NCBI GenBank assembly: GCA_029931535.1
Contig: JAQPZY010001581.1
Coordinates: 4,324,501-4,388,500 of the forward strand
Direction of reading: 5' to 3'
Origin: Margaritifera margaritifera
Taxonomy: Eukaryota; Mollusca; Bivalvia; Unionida; Margaritiferidae
Length of the DNA: 64,000 nucleotides
The first letter of the stretch is position 1; every line of letters starts with the position of its first letter. Shown here piece after piece: positions 42,121 through 52,520 of this stretch. The notes under the pieces are model-generated. The model was not told the origin of the DNA. It made no database searches and saw only the letters and a program-made list of their open reading frames with translations. The position numbers were made by a program, and so were the translations under genes.

Positions 42121-43380
42121 ATTGGAATTGTCTACTGAAGAGATTTCTGTATGAATACCTTTCTTTAATAATGTATATCGCTGAATGTTAATTTGTTTAT
42201 TTATTAAAGAGAATAATGACGAATTTTATTTTTCAAAATTTTCGATTAAGACAAATAGAGTGAAGAAATATCAATACCCTATACTTTATTTAACATCATG
42301 ACTTATTCTTCTTTGCTTACCGAATACAACAAATATTTCACTTTTTATGTTACCATTATTGAAAGCATTTTATCTTGGGAGAAATTCATATATTTACCAA
42401 TAGCCAGATTGATACAATATTAAAGAGAGGGCGTCAACGTTAGGCGTAGAAATAGGGTTACCTATAAGGTGTTGTTTGAATCGATTCGTTTATGAAAGGT
42501 AGCGAATTTATTTCCAATAATCCTGACAATTCACTCAAATTGGCAAATGAAAACCCCATGAACTGTATATCAGTTTCATAATTCCTGATGCAATGCCGTG
42601 TGCCGTGCCTAATATAATTGTATGTTTTCGTTATGTTTGACAAAACTTGTCAAACGAATTAAAATGTTTTATTTCATGTCCTATTTGGTATTATGCTGTT
42701 AGGGTGCTTCTATGTCACATCTTGAAAGCAGTATTTATGTATACAGTTTAATTATTAAAAAAAGTTATTTGGATACAAGCTAGTACATCATTACATGTAT
42801 ATTACGTTTACCTAATTATAAAGACCAGTTTCCTTCATCAACATGGGTGGCCTTAATAGGCAGGTTTTCCTTTACCTTAAATACCGCAATCTACTAAATG
42901 AAACAAAGTTGTGATTTTCAATAGTCAAATTGTTGAAATACAGACATGTTTTAGCTGCTAGAACACGATTGACTCGAAAAATTTAGTCATTATTTATGTA
43001 GACAGTTTCATCCAAAGGATATATTAAGGGTTTTTTCGGATATCACATGCTTGTCACGCCGAGGCACTCTTTTGGGGGATGGGACGGTCACTATATCAAG
43101 TCATCGCTCTTATGAACTAATATATGATTAGTTGAAACTTTGTTCCCATGCATTATTGTGATTGAAAAATGGGGTTTCCTCTCTAACAAATATTATTAAT
43201 ACTATGATATGTCGAATAGAAAACATTCTTATCAAGAAAACAGATAAAACCGCCACAATTCTTTGTTAGAATCTAGAGCGCTGAAGGAAATCATTATATT
43301 ATAGAAACAAGTTTCGTGTTCCTAATAAAAGTATACTACAATGGCTTTACAGAAGATTTGAAGAAACAAAACACAGGAAG
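42121..43380. other. Host intergenic DNA, no gene seen
   Basis: AT-rich unique sequence. Confidence 0.5.
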
Positions 43381-43382
43381 AT

Positions 43383-43416
<34 letters not shown>

Positions 43417-43417
43417 A
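43383..43417. repeat. (GA)n followed by poly-G
   Basis: About 12 GA units, then about 11 G. Confidence 0.95.
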
Positions 43418-44060
43418 CGTCTATCTAGAGAGGTCAGTGAGATATGAAAGTTTTTTTTATATATAAATAATCTTAGGAGATATTCTAATGTTTCTATATT
43501 CATTGAACATGAATTGCAAGTCCAATGAAAGAAACAAGAAAGTGCCAAACATTCCAATCAGCAATCTGACATTCATATTCAATTATTTAAACTTATATAG
43601 TATACAAAAGAAATAAACTGCTTGGTTTATTAGACTAATTAAATTCAAAAGACAATCGAATGTACAAAGGAATAAATATGAATAGTTACAAATTATTATT
43701 TTTGGTGTCCCATGTGTGAAGTTCCAGATAAACATAAATATATATAATACCACAGTGAGATACAGGGACATACGTCAATGTAAAGGCAAGTGTGTCGTCT
43801 TACTTTAAGAATTTTTCAAGAGCAATGCACTCAAAGACTATTTTCCTAATTTGCTTCTTCATTAATGATGTATTATTACAATGACTCAGCTTTTCATCCA
43901 TCCCTGTCTTTCAGATAAAGTTACAGTCTCTACGTATCTTTGTCTTGTTTTGTTTTTAAAATAACGGAGCCTCTTCTCGTTATCAATTATGACACCAGCC
44001 TTTCTATTAACTGGCACGTATTACTTCACCAATGTTTCAATAAGTTTTCAAGTGAGCGCA
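43418..44060. other. Host intergenic DNA, no gene seen
   Basis: Nothing recognisable. Confidence 0.45.
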
Positions 44061-44432
44061 TAACACAACTAAGGTGATTGGACAGAACCACGGCCTTATT
44101 TGTTGCAATCTGATAGGTCTGTACAGATTGGTTATCCCTGTATTGAGTAAATTGATTGGCTAGGTGGGATACAAAATGCTGTGCACGGGTCTCTCCGAGT
44201 CAGTCTGTTTTATGTAACAGTCCAATTTGGCGCACACATCCATGTGTCTAACTCCATCGGTAAAATCCTTGTGTATGAACGTGCATGTGAGAAAGCTGAC
44301 CTAAACTAAGTTAGTGTTCGGTCATTTCTCCAAAACGAAACTGATCTTTGAGATTTGACAAAGATTCGAGTTTGTTATACATTAAGAGGGAGGATCGACT
44401 TAGGAGGATTTTGCTGTGACATTTAACAGGTA
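44061..44432 (+). promoter_or_regulatory. Putative promoter and 5' non-coding exon of the TRAF-like gene
   Basis: Three inverted CCAAT boxes (GATTGG at about 44,075, 44,129 and 44,154) lie within 90 bp, upstream of a less AT-rich stretch that ends at ACAG|GTAAAT (about 44,429), a good splice-donor sequence. The coding exon starts about 1 kb further on. This link is inferred from position only. Confidence 0.3.
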
Positions 44433-44920
44433 AATTTACAGTCCTTTTGTTCATAATACTTTAATATATAATTTATTGTTAGTATATTAACATTTCAAAT
44501 CGTACATCATATGCGGCATATATAAAGATTTTCAAGACACTGATGATCAAGTGAATTTTGTAGTACCACTCCATCAATATCTTTGATTTGATGCGTACGA
44601 AAAGATCATACTAATTGGAATGAATTAGTTTATGATATACTTAGATTCTAAAATAATTGCAAGACATTAACTTGACAATTCTTTATGAGGCTGAAGGTAT
44701 GAAATATGTAGTTTCTTACCATGATCATTCATAGCTGATTAGATCATACAGTTTAATGTATAGTATTTTATTACAGAAAGAATAATAAAGAAACCATACA
44801 TGTTTGTGGTATTTACTATTTACTGAGACATAGAAAACAACGGATCTGTAGATAGTTTTCCATGTGTCGAAAAGTAATTATTGTCACTACGCCTTTTTAA
44901 CAAGTATCAATTATATTGTG

Positions 44921-45200
44921 ATACCTTCCGTATGACTGTTCGCCCGTCTGTCCGTTACCACATCTCCTCTTAAACCGCTGGTTGGAGAGTCACAAATTGT
45001 ATTGTTATGTTGCCACTCTGGTAACCGCTAGAGGGTTGTCAGTTTTTGCTCCAGCATCTGGGGTCTTTGGGAGGGGTCAAAGGTTAAATATGCAAAAATT
45101 GCAATTTCAGTTACGTCCTCAAATATTTTCGGACCAAATTTCATAAATGCAGTCATAGTAGGAAGACGTATCTTATATTTGGTGGATTTTACATTATAAT
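44921..45200. repeat. Diverged dispersed repeat
   Basis: ATTGTGATACC, GTCTGTCCGTTACC, ATCTCCTCTTAAACCGCTGG and later AAATATGCAAAAATTGCA have counterparts, in the same order, at about 50,806-50,900 and 51,509-51,600. Confidence 0.4.
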
Positions 45201-45323
45201 CCCGGTTCACTCTCTGAGGAGGGGGGGGGGGGTAAAGGGGTGGGGGTAAATACGGAGAGGGGAATGGAATATCAGTGAAAGCCGTGTGGACTGGTGATGG
45301 CGAAATCACAGTTGTTGTGTTCA

Positions 45324-45324
<1 letters not shown>

Positions 45325-45373
<49 letters not shown>
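45325..45373. repeat. (ATT)n microsatellite
   Basis: About 15 ATT units. On the minus strand they produce a poly-Ile or poly-Asn ORF artefact. Confidence 0.97.
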
Positions 45374-45375
<2 letters not shown>

Positions 45376-45443
45376 GATACCGAATAGAAGTTCGAACAAG
45401 CTTTTGACCAAGCAAACAAAAAGTGACTGAAAACTCGAAGAAA

Positions 45444-46436
45444 ATGGATTTCAGAACCCTTCGACAGTGCAAGTTCCACTGTATAGGCTGCAATTTCACT
45501 GCATCGGATGAAGAAGTTACGAGTCACGAAAATAATGACCATACACATCATGTTGAATTGCTTGTGATATTCATATCCAAGTCTGATTTGAAAACATTGA
45601 AAACAAGCAATAGGTTGCAAGATCTTTCATCCGATCTACGATATCGAATACAACAATTAGAAATGAGAAACAGATCCATTCAGGAAGCTATCGATATGCT
45701 TCAGAATATAATAGATGAAATGAGGAGGACAATTCTAAACCAACAAGAAAACAACAGACTGAGTACTGAGGAGAATCAAGAATTTAGGCAAAACATTGTA
45801 AGAAACGGAAACAGTATTCAATTTTTGGCAAGACAGGTGGAACAGGGCTGCGAAAGAGAAGCAGTTATAATTGCTCGCCTGGAAGAGATCGAGGCTGCAG
45901 TTAGAGAAATGAGATTAATAGACACTTACGCCACGCCTCTGGCCTCCCTTTCGGCACACGACAGTCAGGGATCTTCAATTGCGGAGCAGAGTGTGGAAGT
46001 CAGCGTAAACATTTTTACTATCCACAGATATGAAGAAGAAAGACAACGGGCCATGGTTGATAGTCAGTATGTCATTAACAGCAACCCGTTCTTTACTTCA
46101 CACGGATATAAGATGTGCTCCAGAATCTACCTGAATGGAGATGAAATAGGCACAGAAAGATGCATGACGGTGTTCTTTGTAATAATGAGAGGAAGGGATG
46201 ATGCTTCCTTGACCTGGCCATTTGAAGGGACTGTTACGCTTCAGATTTTTAACCAATTAACACATGAATATTTACTGATAGACAGTTTTAGATCAGATCC
46301 AACCAGCCTGTCATTTCAAAAACCAACAACAGAGAAAAACATAGGATATGGCTTTTTAAAGGCTGTTCTCAACACTGAACTGGAGCAGTTGGTCTGGAAT
46401 GATACATTAGTTTTAAAACTGTCCGTCATTACATGA
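45444..46436 (+). CDS. TRAF-like protein (Cys/His zinc finger, coiled coil, MATH domain)
   Basis: A 330-residue single-exon ORF from the ATG at 45,444; the in-frame codons before it include no ATG. It has an N-terminal Cys/His cluster (CKFHCIGCNF with His at about 29, 33 and 34) resembling a TRAF-type zinc finger, and a long coiled coil (about 50-150, with QQLEMRNRSIQEAIDMLQ and DEMRRTILNQQENN). A C-terminal MATH/TRAF domain (about 180-328) has the signatures GYKMCSRIYLNGD, VFFVIMRGRDDASLTWPFEG, GFLKAVL and a final WNDTLVLKLSV strand. TRAF-family proteins link receptors to NF-kB and apoptosis signalling. No RING is present. AATAAT/AATAAA-like signals follow at about 46,452. Intronless TRAF-like genes are expanded in bivalves (family knowledge). 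Confidence 0.9.
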   Translation: MDFRTLRQCKFHCIGCNFTASDEEVTSHENNDHTHHVELLVIFISKSDLKTLKTSNRLQDLSSDLRYRIQQLEMRNRSIQEAIDMLQNIIDEMRRTILNQQENNRLSTEENQEFRQNIVRNGNSIQFLARQVEQGCEREAVIIARLEEIEAAVREMRLIDTYATPLASLSAHDSQGSSIAEQSVEVSVNIFTIHRYEEERQRAMVDSQYVINSNPFFTSHGYKMCSRIYLNGDEIGTERCMTVFFVIMRGRDDASLTWPFEGTVTLQIFNQLTHEYLLIDSFRSDPTSLSFQKPTTEKNIGYGFLKAVLNTELEQLVWNDTLVLKLSVIT

Positions 46437-48160
46437 ACCTCAAATGCCATATAATAATAAAACTACATTGACTTCTTGGTCCGTTGTTGAAGGCATCACG
46501 ATGATTTCATGTAACTAAATTATCATGGATTCATTCAGAAAATATATGCTTTTACTTTGTATTTTTACCTTTTTGGTACCCTGAAAATGACAAATATTTA
46601 ACCATCCCAAATTTTAAGATTGTTATCATTTTCTATCTTTAGTTTGATGAGTTATATATAAAGATAGCTGAAATTACCCGAAGTTAAAATGCATTTGCAA
46701 CCATTTGGCAAAAAGCTAAAAATGTGCCCGGAGTGAGGGGTGGGGGTAGGATTGGGTGGGTTGGCAACGAGATACAATGCTTGATAAAATATTTCGTAAT
46801 TTTTTGCTGAAAGACTTTTCAAAACATTTGTCACTATTGCCATGTTACAGATATTTTGTCATTATATTCTGACAATGCACCATTCAGAATCAAATCATTT
46901 GCCAAAAACAATTGTGGTCTTCTGACACAATGTGCTTACATTTTTCAAAAGACGTTTTGATCATTCGCTTTTATACACCTGCCAAAAGCGGAGCGTATTA
47001 TTTTATGATGTTGGCCTTCCCCTGTGTTACTAAGTTCGTTTCCGCGCAATAGCTCCAGTTACCTACCATCAATAATATCCAAACTTTGTGGATGGCTTGC
47101 ACTTGGATACTTGGAGTAAGGAAGAAGCATATCGATTTGGGGGTAAAAAGTCAAAGGTCAAGTTAACTGTAAATGAAGGAAGAATGTAGTTTCTGCACTC
47201 AAATTTCAGTTGTTTTCATGGAAGACTATTAAACACAGGGCGGGATTATAATATGCTGTTTTCAGTACTCAAGTTGTTATTAATTCTGAGTATTTAATGC
47301 GAGATAGTCTATGGTGGACATTTCTTAAAATTAGTTTTTATTATGTATGATATATACAAGAGGAGCTACCAACTCATAACTCGTGTATGTTTAAAATCAA
47401 GACGTGCAAGACTCTTGCGCGTTTGATGGTGCCAAGTTTAAGTATTCCTTTTCTTGCCATGTTCTTGTCTCTCTTTACCTCATTATCTCCATACCCTTCT
47501 GTCGGCAATATTTACATACAAACACTCATACGCAGTATGAAAGCGTAAGTCACACAAGTATTGCGCAAAACTGTACATTTCTAAGGCTATGAAACAACAC
47601 TGTCCTCTTTCAGACCGGAAGCCTCACATACTTCAAAGTATTCTTCGTCTGATAGAAACATATACATACAGATCATCAGTACAGTAACTTGATAGCGGAA
47701 GGACATTGGATTACTCTACTGATCAAGAGTTTATTATATGCCCTAAACAATTATTTCATAATAAAAAAACAATTGTTATGTTGTTCTTGTTATTTTACTT
47801 TGATTCCATCCATCTACTTATATTCTAAATATAGCGTAACTATAGTAGTCCCTTCACGCTACATGTGTGTAGGTGACGTCAACCTTGACAGCGATGAATC
47901 TCTATCTTTATTACATGCTTATTGAATCTTACATGCTTGATCTGGCGTGCAATAAGGCTGTTTAATTCGTATTTCCGTATCGCACACCCAGATTGAAACT
48001 ACTTAAATGTCTTATTTGACGTCCGCGCGTCGATATATTTAGACGCAGTGAATTAAACTTTTATAAATCCCAATTCGTTTTGAATTTCATTCATACTGAA
48101 AAGCTAAAAATATTTCGAAAGCGTTAAAGAGAGGGAAGGTAGTAAATACAAAACACAAAA
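46437..48160. other. Host intergenic DNA, no gene seen
   Basis: AT-rich sequence. ORFs of 62-78 codons (47,404; 47,689) lack motifs. Confidence 0.5.
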
Positions 48161-48164
48161 TCGC

Positions 48165-48312
48165 ATTCGTTTTTTGTACTGAGTCGGGAGAAAGAACTTG
48201 TTTGATATGGCTTATGAATATGTCTCGGCCTGACGGCCTTGACGTATCCCTACGCCATATCAAACTCGTTTTGTTATTTTTTTCGTCGACTCCGAACGAA
48301 ACACGTTTGTAG
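48165..48312. mobile_element. Fold-back MITE
   Basis: The arms GTTTGATATGGC (about 48,200) and GCCATATCAAAC (about 48,262) are inverted, with an outer pair GAGTCGGGAG / CGACTC and ATTCGTTTT / GAACGAAAC. The centre holds a further small palindrome, GGCCTGACGGCC. Confidence 0.6.
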
Positions 48313-49338
48313 TTTTGTGTATGTATTAGATCCGGATCTGATATGGGATTTCAGATCAGCGTTGGAAAAGTAGCCTTGAGCATGAGTTGTATAGGTGGTA
48401 CTCTCCAGTTTCGTACTATGCATAGGGTTAGATTTTTAAAGAAAAAGAATTACCCAGATTTTCCTCACTGGTTGTCCTGGCTATTTAAGAAAAGACCTTG
48501 TATATCTTAGGTATTGTTAAAAGAAATTTGAATTCCCTTTATTTTGGTGTATGATTGATGGGTGCAATTTGGGTTATTGAGTATACAGCATGGTCTTACT
48601 TATGATGTGCACCTCTCAAAAAACTGCTAGCTCCGCTTGGTCATTTTCACTTGAAAGGTAAATAAAAAAAATTAAAAAAAAAAGAGCCGATAGCTTTATT
48701 TAATTTTTATATATTTTGTAATTTATTCATTGTACTTTCAGAGGCTGGTATTGCCTACTCTGGCAAAATTCGTTTCCCTATTTTAATAACTGCTGAAAAT
48801 AGTGTACTTTTGACTAATTCAGGCTGATTTTTCGAGTACTTTGGAGGGGCCATTTCTGTCTGCTGTGTGCTTAGATCATGTCCAATTTCCACAAGTACAA
48901 TATGTAAAGAAATTTCAGCCACAGTACATAAAAGTAGCATAGAGGTATGCCAACATTATCTCCACTGCGCATGTTGCAAATGCAAACAACTTCATCTTAC
49001 ACCTGTCACTCTCTCAGAAGCACGTATTATCTGTAGAGCGCCCCCATAATGACGGGCATACAATAAAACATGTATACCACATTTTCATCGACACTTGGAT
49101 AAATACATTGTCCGTTGGGGGTATTGACATTTATATTATTAGCTAAATTTTTACTTCCCAAATATTCTTCGCTTTCATATGTTAAACTATGGTATACACT
49201 ACCTTTGACTTAGAATGTTGGTAAGATTAACTTGTAAGAACAAAACAAGTACGGTGAATATGATAAAAGAGGGACACAAAATACCAAGTGAGGAATGAGA
49301 ACTATTGTAAAGATTTGTGAAAACCATTTATCAATTTG
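48313..49338. other. Host intergenic DNA, no gene seen
   Basis: AT-rich unique sequence. Confidence 0.45.
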
Positions 49339-49468
49339 ATTTGGTGTTTTACAGCACTGCAACACAAGTAGTTTATTTAGTGCGAGCCAATTGGATAAGG
49401 GCTGATAGGATGACAGGATTCGAACCAGCTCGCGAGTCCGGCACGCTAACCACTGAGCCAGCGCGACT
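49339..49468 (-). mobile_element. tRNA-derived SINE, minus strand
   Basis: The minus-strand sequence has TGGCTCAGTGGTTAGCGTGC (A-box-like), GGTTCGAATCCTGTCATCC (B-box-like) and the tail CTGTAAAACACCAAA, the same family as 26,160-26,325. Confidence 0.8.
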
Positions 49469-49554
49469 CAGAATAATTGTATATCAAGTCACCATGAATC
49501 TATGCTAGTGTAGCTAGGTCGAAGCCTAAAATGCTCGGGCTTCACCTTTTTGTT

Positions 49555-49593
49555 TGGGGGTGGGGTGGGGTGGGGGGTGGGCGGGTACATTTG

Positions 49594-49634
<41 letters not shown>
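49555..49634. repeat. G-rich run followed by (CT)n microsatellite
   Basis: GGGGTGGGG repeats (49,556-49,585), then about 19 CT units to 49,633. Confidence 0.95.
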
Positions 49635-49637
<3 letters not shown>

Positions 49638-50067
49638 ATGCACACATAATGCAGTGCGTAACTGCATTATAATATTCATAACTGGATACTACATATTTGG
49701 CCAAAGTAAAGTTGTTAAATAAAGATAGGTGAACAGTAAACTTGCTAAGTATAGCGCGCCGGGAAACAGAAAATTTTAAAGTAATGAAGTTATTATAATT
49801 GTTTAAAACCTTATCGACTTAAAACTACACATGGAATTTGTTGTTCTTGTTCAGGCAAAACTGAGTTGGTAGTTTCAGATAAAAATGTGACATTTTGAAG
49901 GAAGCTTTTCTATCGTAAAAATGTATCTTTGTATGTTAAATAAGGTTTATTCTATCCCGCACTTGGCACAAGTTGATTTGATGAAGATGACGACGATTGA
50001 TATAAGGATGTGAACTGCTTGATCAGTGAACTTATTAATATACCATGATTTGGAAAATTATTACTTA

Positions 50068-50717
50068 CTATAGTATTCGCCTACACTCCCAGCATTTAAA
50101 AAAAAAAAAAACGAAAAACAACAATTGTATAAAAAGTGCACAAAACTTAGTAATTTCATTCATTAATTTATACTTTCTAACCTGATTGTCGCCAGGCGGC
50201 CCCTAACATTGTTATCTTGTTCGCTTTTCAAACCAAACGGAAGCTGTTGATATAAACACCCAGACTGCTAACTGTCATTTCCGGTTCCTAGAACAGTCCA
50301 GTTTCAGTAAAAACTGTTTAGTCTGCATCCAATATTTGAAATGTTTATTTTTAATATTTCTATTAACAAAATTGAACAAAATAAAAAAGGTGTAACTTTT
50401 ATATACATGTGTTCAAAGGAATGTAACTAACAAAGTTACTGAAATTTACGGAATTATTCGGAACTTATCGAAAACGGCGAACGCAGAAATAATAGACTCG
50501 CCCACGCAAATATGGCGACATGTTAGTAAAGAAACTCCCGTTTGGTTTGAAAAGCTAACAGAATGACAGTGTTTGAGACCCCCTGGCGACGATTAGGTTA
50601 GAAATTATCAATGGATGAATTAAAAGTCTAAGTTTTGCGCATTTTTTATATCCGTAATTCCTTTAGTTTTTAAAATCGGTGGGGAGGGGGTAGGTGGGGG
50701 TTGGTTAATACTATAGG
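50068..50717. mobile_element. Long-TIR fold-back element, copy 2 (inverted relative to copy 1)
   Basis: The ends CTATAGTATTCGCCTACAC and GGTTAATACTATAGG are inverted repeats, with arms containing CTAACCTGATTGTCGCCAGG and its complement near 50,580. The centre matches the copy at 29,506 in reverse orientation (for example TAGTAAAGAAACTCCCGTTT here versus AAACGGGAGTTTCTTTACTA there). Confidence 0.85.
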
Positions 50718-50998
50718 TATGTTTTACTCCTATGCAACTCTTTAAATTGAGTTACCCAATTCTCTGCCTCTGCTTTATATCCTGACACATTAGCGTTGGG
50801 AGTATTGTGATACCCCACGTCTGTCTGGCTCTCGGTCTGTCTTTTACTTACCCTATCACCTCTTTACACCGCTGGCTGGAACTTCACCTAACTAAATTTT
50901 GTGTAAGAAGGATATTATTCATACCTTTTAGCAAAGGGTCGCTTTGATGGGGAACAAAAGTAAACTGTACAAAACTCTGAATTACTGAGACATTTTAA

Positions 50999-51508
50999 GG
51001 AACATTCCATACCAATCACCAAAAATCCAAAATTCTACCCGAGTGACCATCTCCGATTTCCATGAAAAATTATATTTGGTGTTTGCGTTGGATGACCAGG
51101 TAGGAGTGCTACCTTAATATCTGAAGAAAAAAATCCGTGATGAACAAAAGGCCAAATTTAGGGGTGTATATCTATACAAATATCGCAGATATTGAAAATC
51201 TGAGCTCAGATTCAGATTCCACAAGTCACACATATGTAGTATAGTAAATTTTAGTCTGATATCTGTATAATTTTTAAAAAGTTACTAGCATTTGAAAACC
51301 TTCCGTTGTAAATCAAGGAATTTGCGAGTGAAAAAAATATACTACACCTCGCCCCTTCAATCGGCCATAAATTTATAAGTAATTGGAATTTTTTACTGAA
51401 AGTCTGCATGCAACCATCGTTTACATAGATGTACGCCTGGAAAAAATGTCATGGAAATCGGAGATGGTCACCCGGGGATCTCTGGGTGACTTGGCACGGA
51501 ATGACCCT
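50999..51508. mobile_element. Fold-back element with about 65-bp inverted ends
   Basis: GTGACCATCTCCGATTTCCA (from about 51,043) is complemented at about 51,449-51,473. The outer pair is ACATTCCATACCAATCACC against GGTGACTTGGCACGGAATGA. Matching pieces of a dispersed repeat on both sides suggest it inserted into that repeat. Confidence 0.75.
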
Positions 51509-52287
51509 TTTGCATATTTAGACCGAAATATTATACAATCATAGCAGGTAGACACAATATATGTGGCGGATTACGGATTCCACCCATAGGTTGTGGTCCC
51601 TTGGGAGAAGAGCATGGGAATATTTCAAGCAAACTGAACAGAGCTGGAATTGGCTTCAGCAGACCCGGAATCGAATCTCAGTGAGTACGAATTAAATATT
51701 ATCTATCCTGTATGATAATATTATTTCTTCAGATTTAAAAAATCATATTATTACGCACCCTCTTGTAGAATCCATGGACAGCACTTTCCGCTCTGTTTGG
51801 TGTATATTTGCAACTCGTTATATTAACCTCTATATGCCGTAATTTCCGGAGCGACTGTTTATTTTGATGGGAAATTATTACTGGGTCAGTATGCGAGTGT
51901 GTCTGCTACGCACGAATACCTTTATCAGCGACTTTGTTCCATCCTTTTTTGAGGATGTGTGCTTAGTTAAGGAGGTATAGGGGTGGGTGCATACAGGCAA
52001 GGCGATGGGTGACGTACCCGGTTTCGAATCTCAATAGAGTACGAATTAATAAAATTCTCTAACCTGTATGATAATACTATTTCTCCATATTATATTGCAT
52101 GCAAACACTTAAGTTTACTTTGGAATATCAACATATAAAATCAGTAATTCAAAACCTTGTAATTCAATTAAACTCGAATTGTTTTGGTATCATATATTCA
52201 GGTCATTTGTAATGTTCATTTTGTTTTATTTCTATGTGACGCTGTTTTGCTTTCCACTGTCTGTGTCCTCATACACTCAAACCTATT
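51509..52287. other. Host intergenic DNA, no gene seen
   Basis: A direct-repeat-like pair, TACGAATTAAATATT (about 51,686) and TACGAATTAATAAAATT (about 52,041), each followed by a match to CCTGTATGATAATA, suggests a local duplication of roughly 355 bp spacing. No gene is seen. Confidence 0.4.
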
Positions 52288-52512
52288 CAGTGGCGGCGCG
52301 ACGGGGTGGGATCGGATGGGGGGCAATTGCCCTCGGATGCCGGGAGAGGGAGGTGACGCCGTCGGGCGGCTTTTTTTGTAGCGGAAACCGGGGCGTAGAT
52401 GGGGAGGGGGAGGGGAGGTTGGCGACTGACATAAAAACTGTTCTCTGTGGCAAAGTAGAGGCGCCTCTAAATAACATTGCCCCGGGCGCTTCGAAATCTC
52501 GCGCCGCTACTG
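52288..52512. mobile_element. Non-autonomous hAT-type MITE
   Basis: A GC-rich 225-bp element starts CAGTGGCGGCGCGAC and ends GCGCCGCTACTG, imperfect terminal inverted repeats of hAT style. The flanking 8-mers AACCTATT and AGCCTTTT agree at 6 of 8 positions, fitting an aged 8-bp target duplication. Confidence 0.8.
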
Positions 52513-52520
52513 AGCCTTTT

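Noticed and set aside
45028..45411. 127-codon minus-strand ORF with poly-Ile
   Set aside because: It is produced by the (ATT)n microsatellite and has no protein-like sequence outside it.
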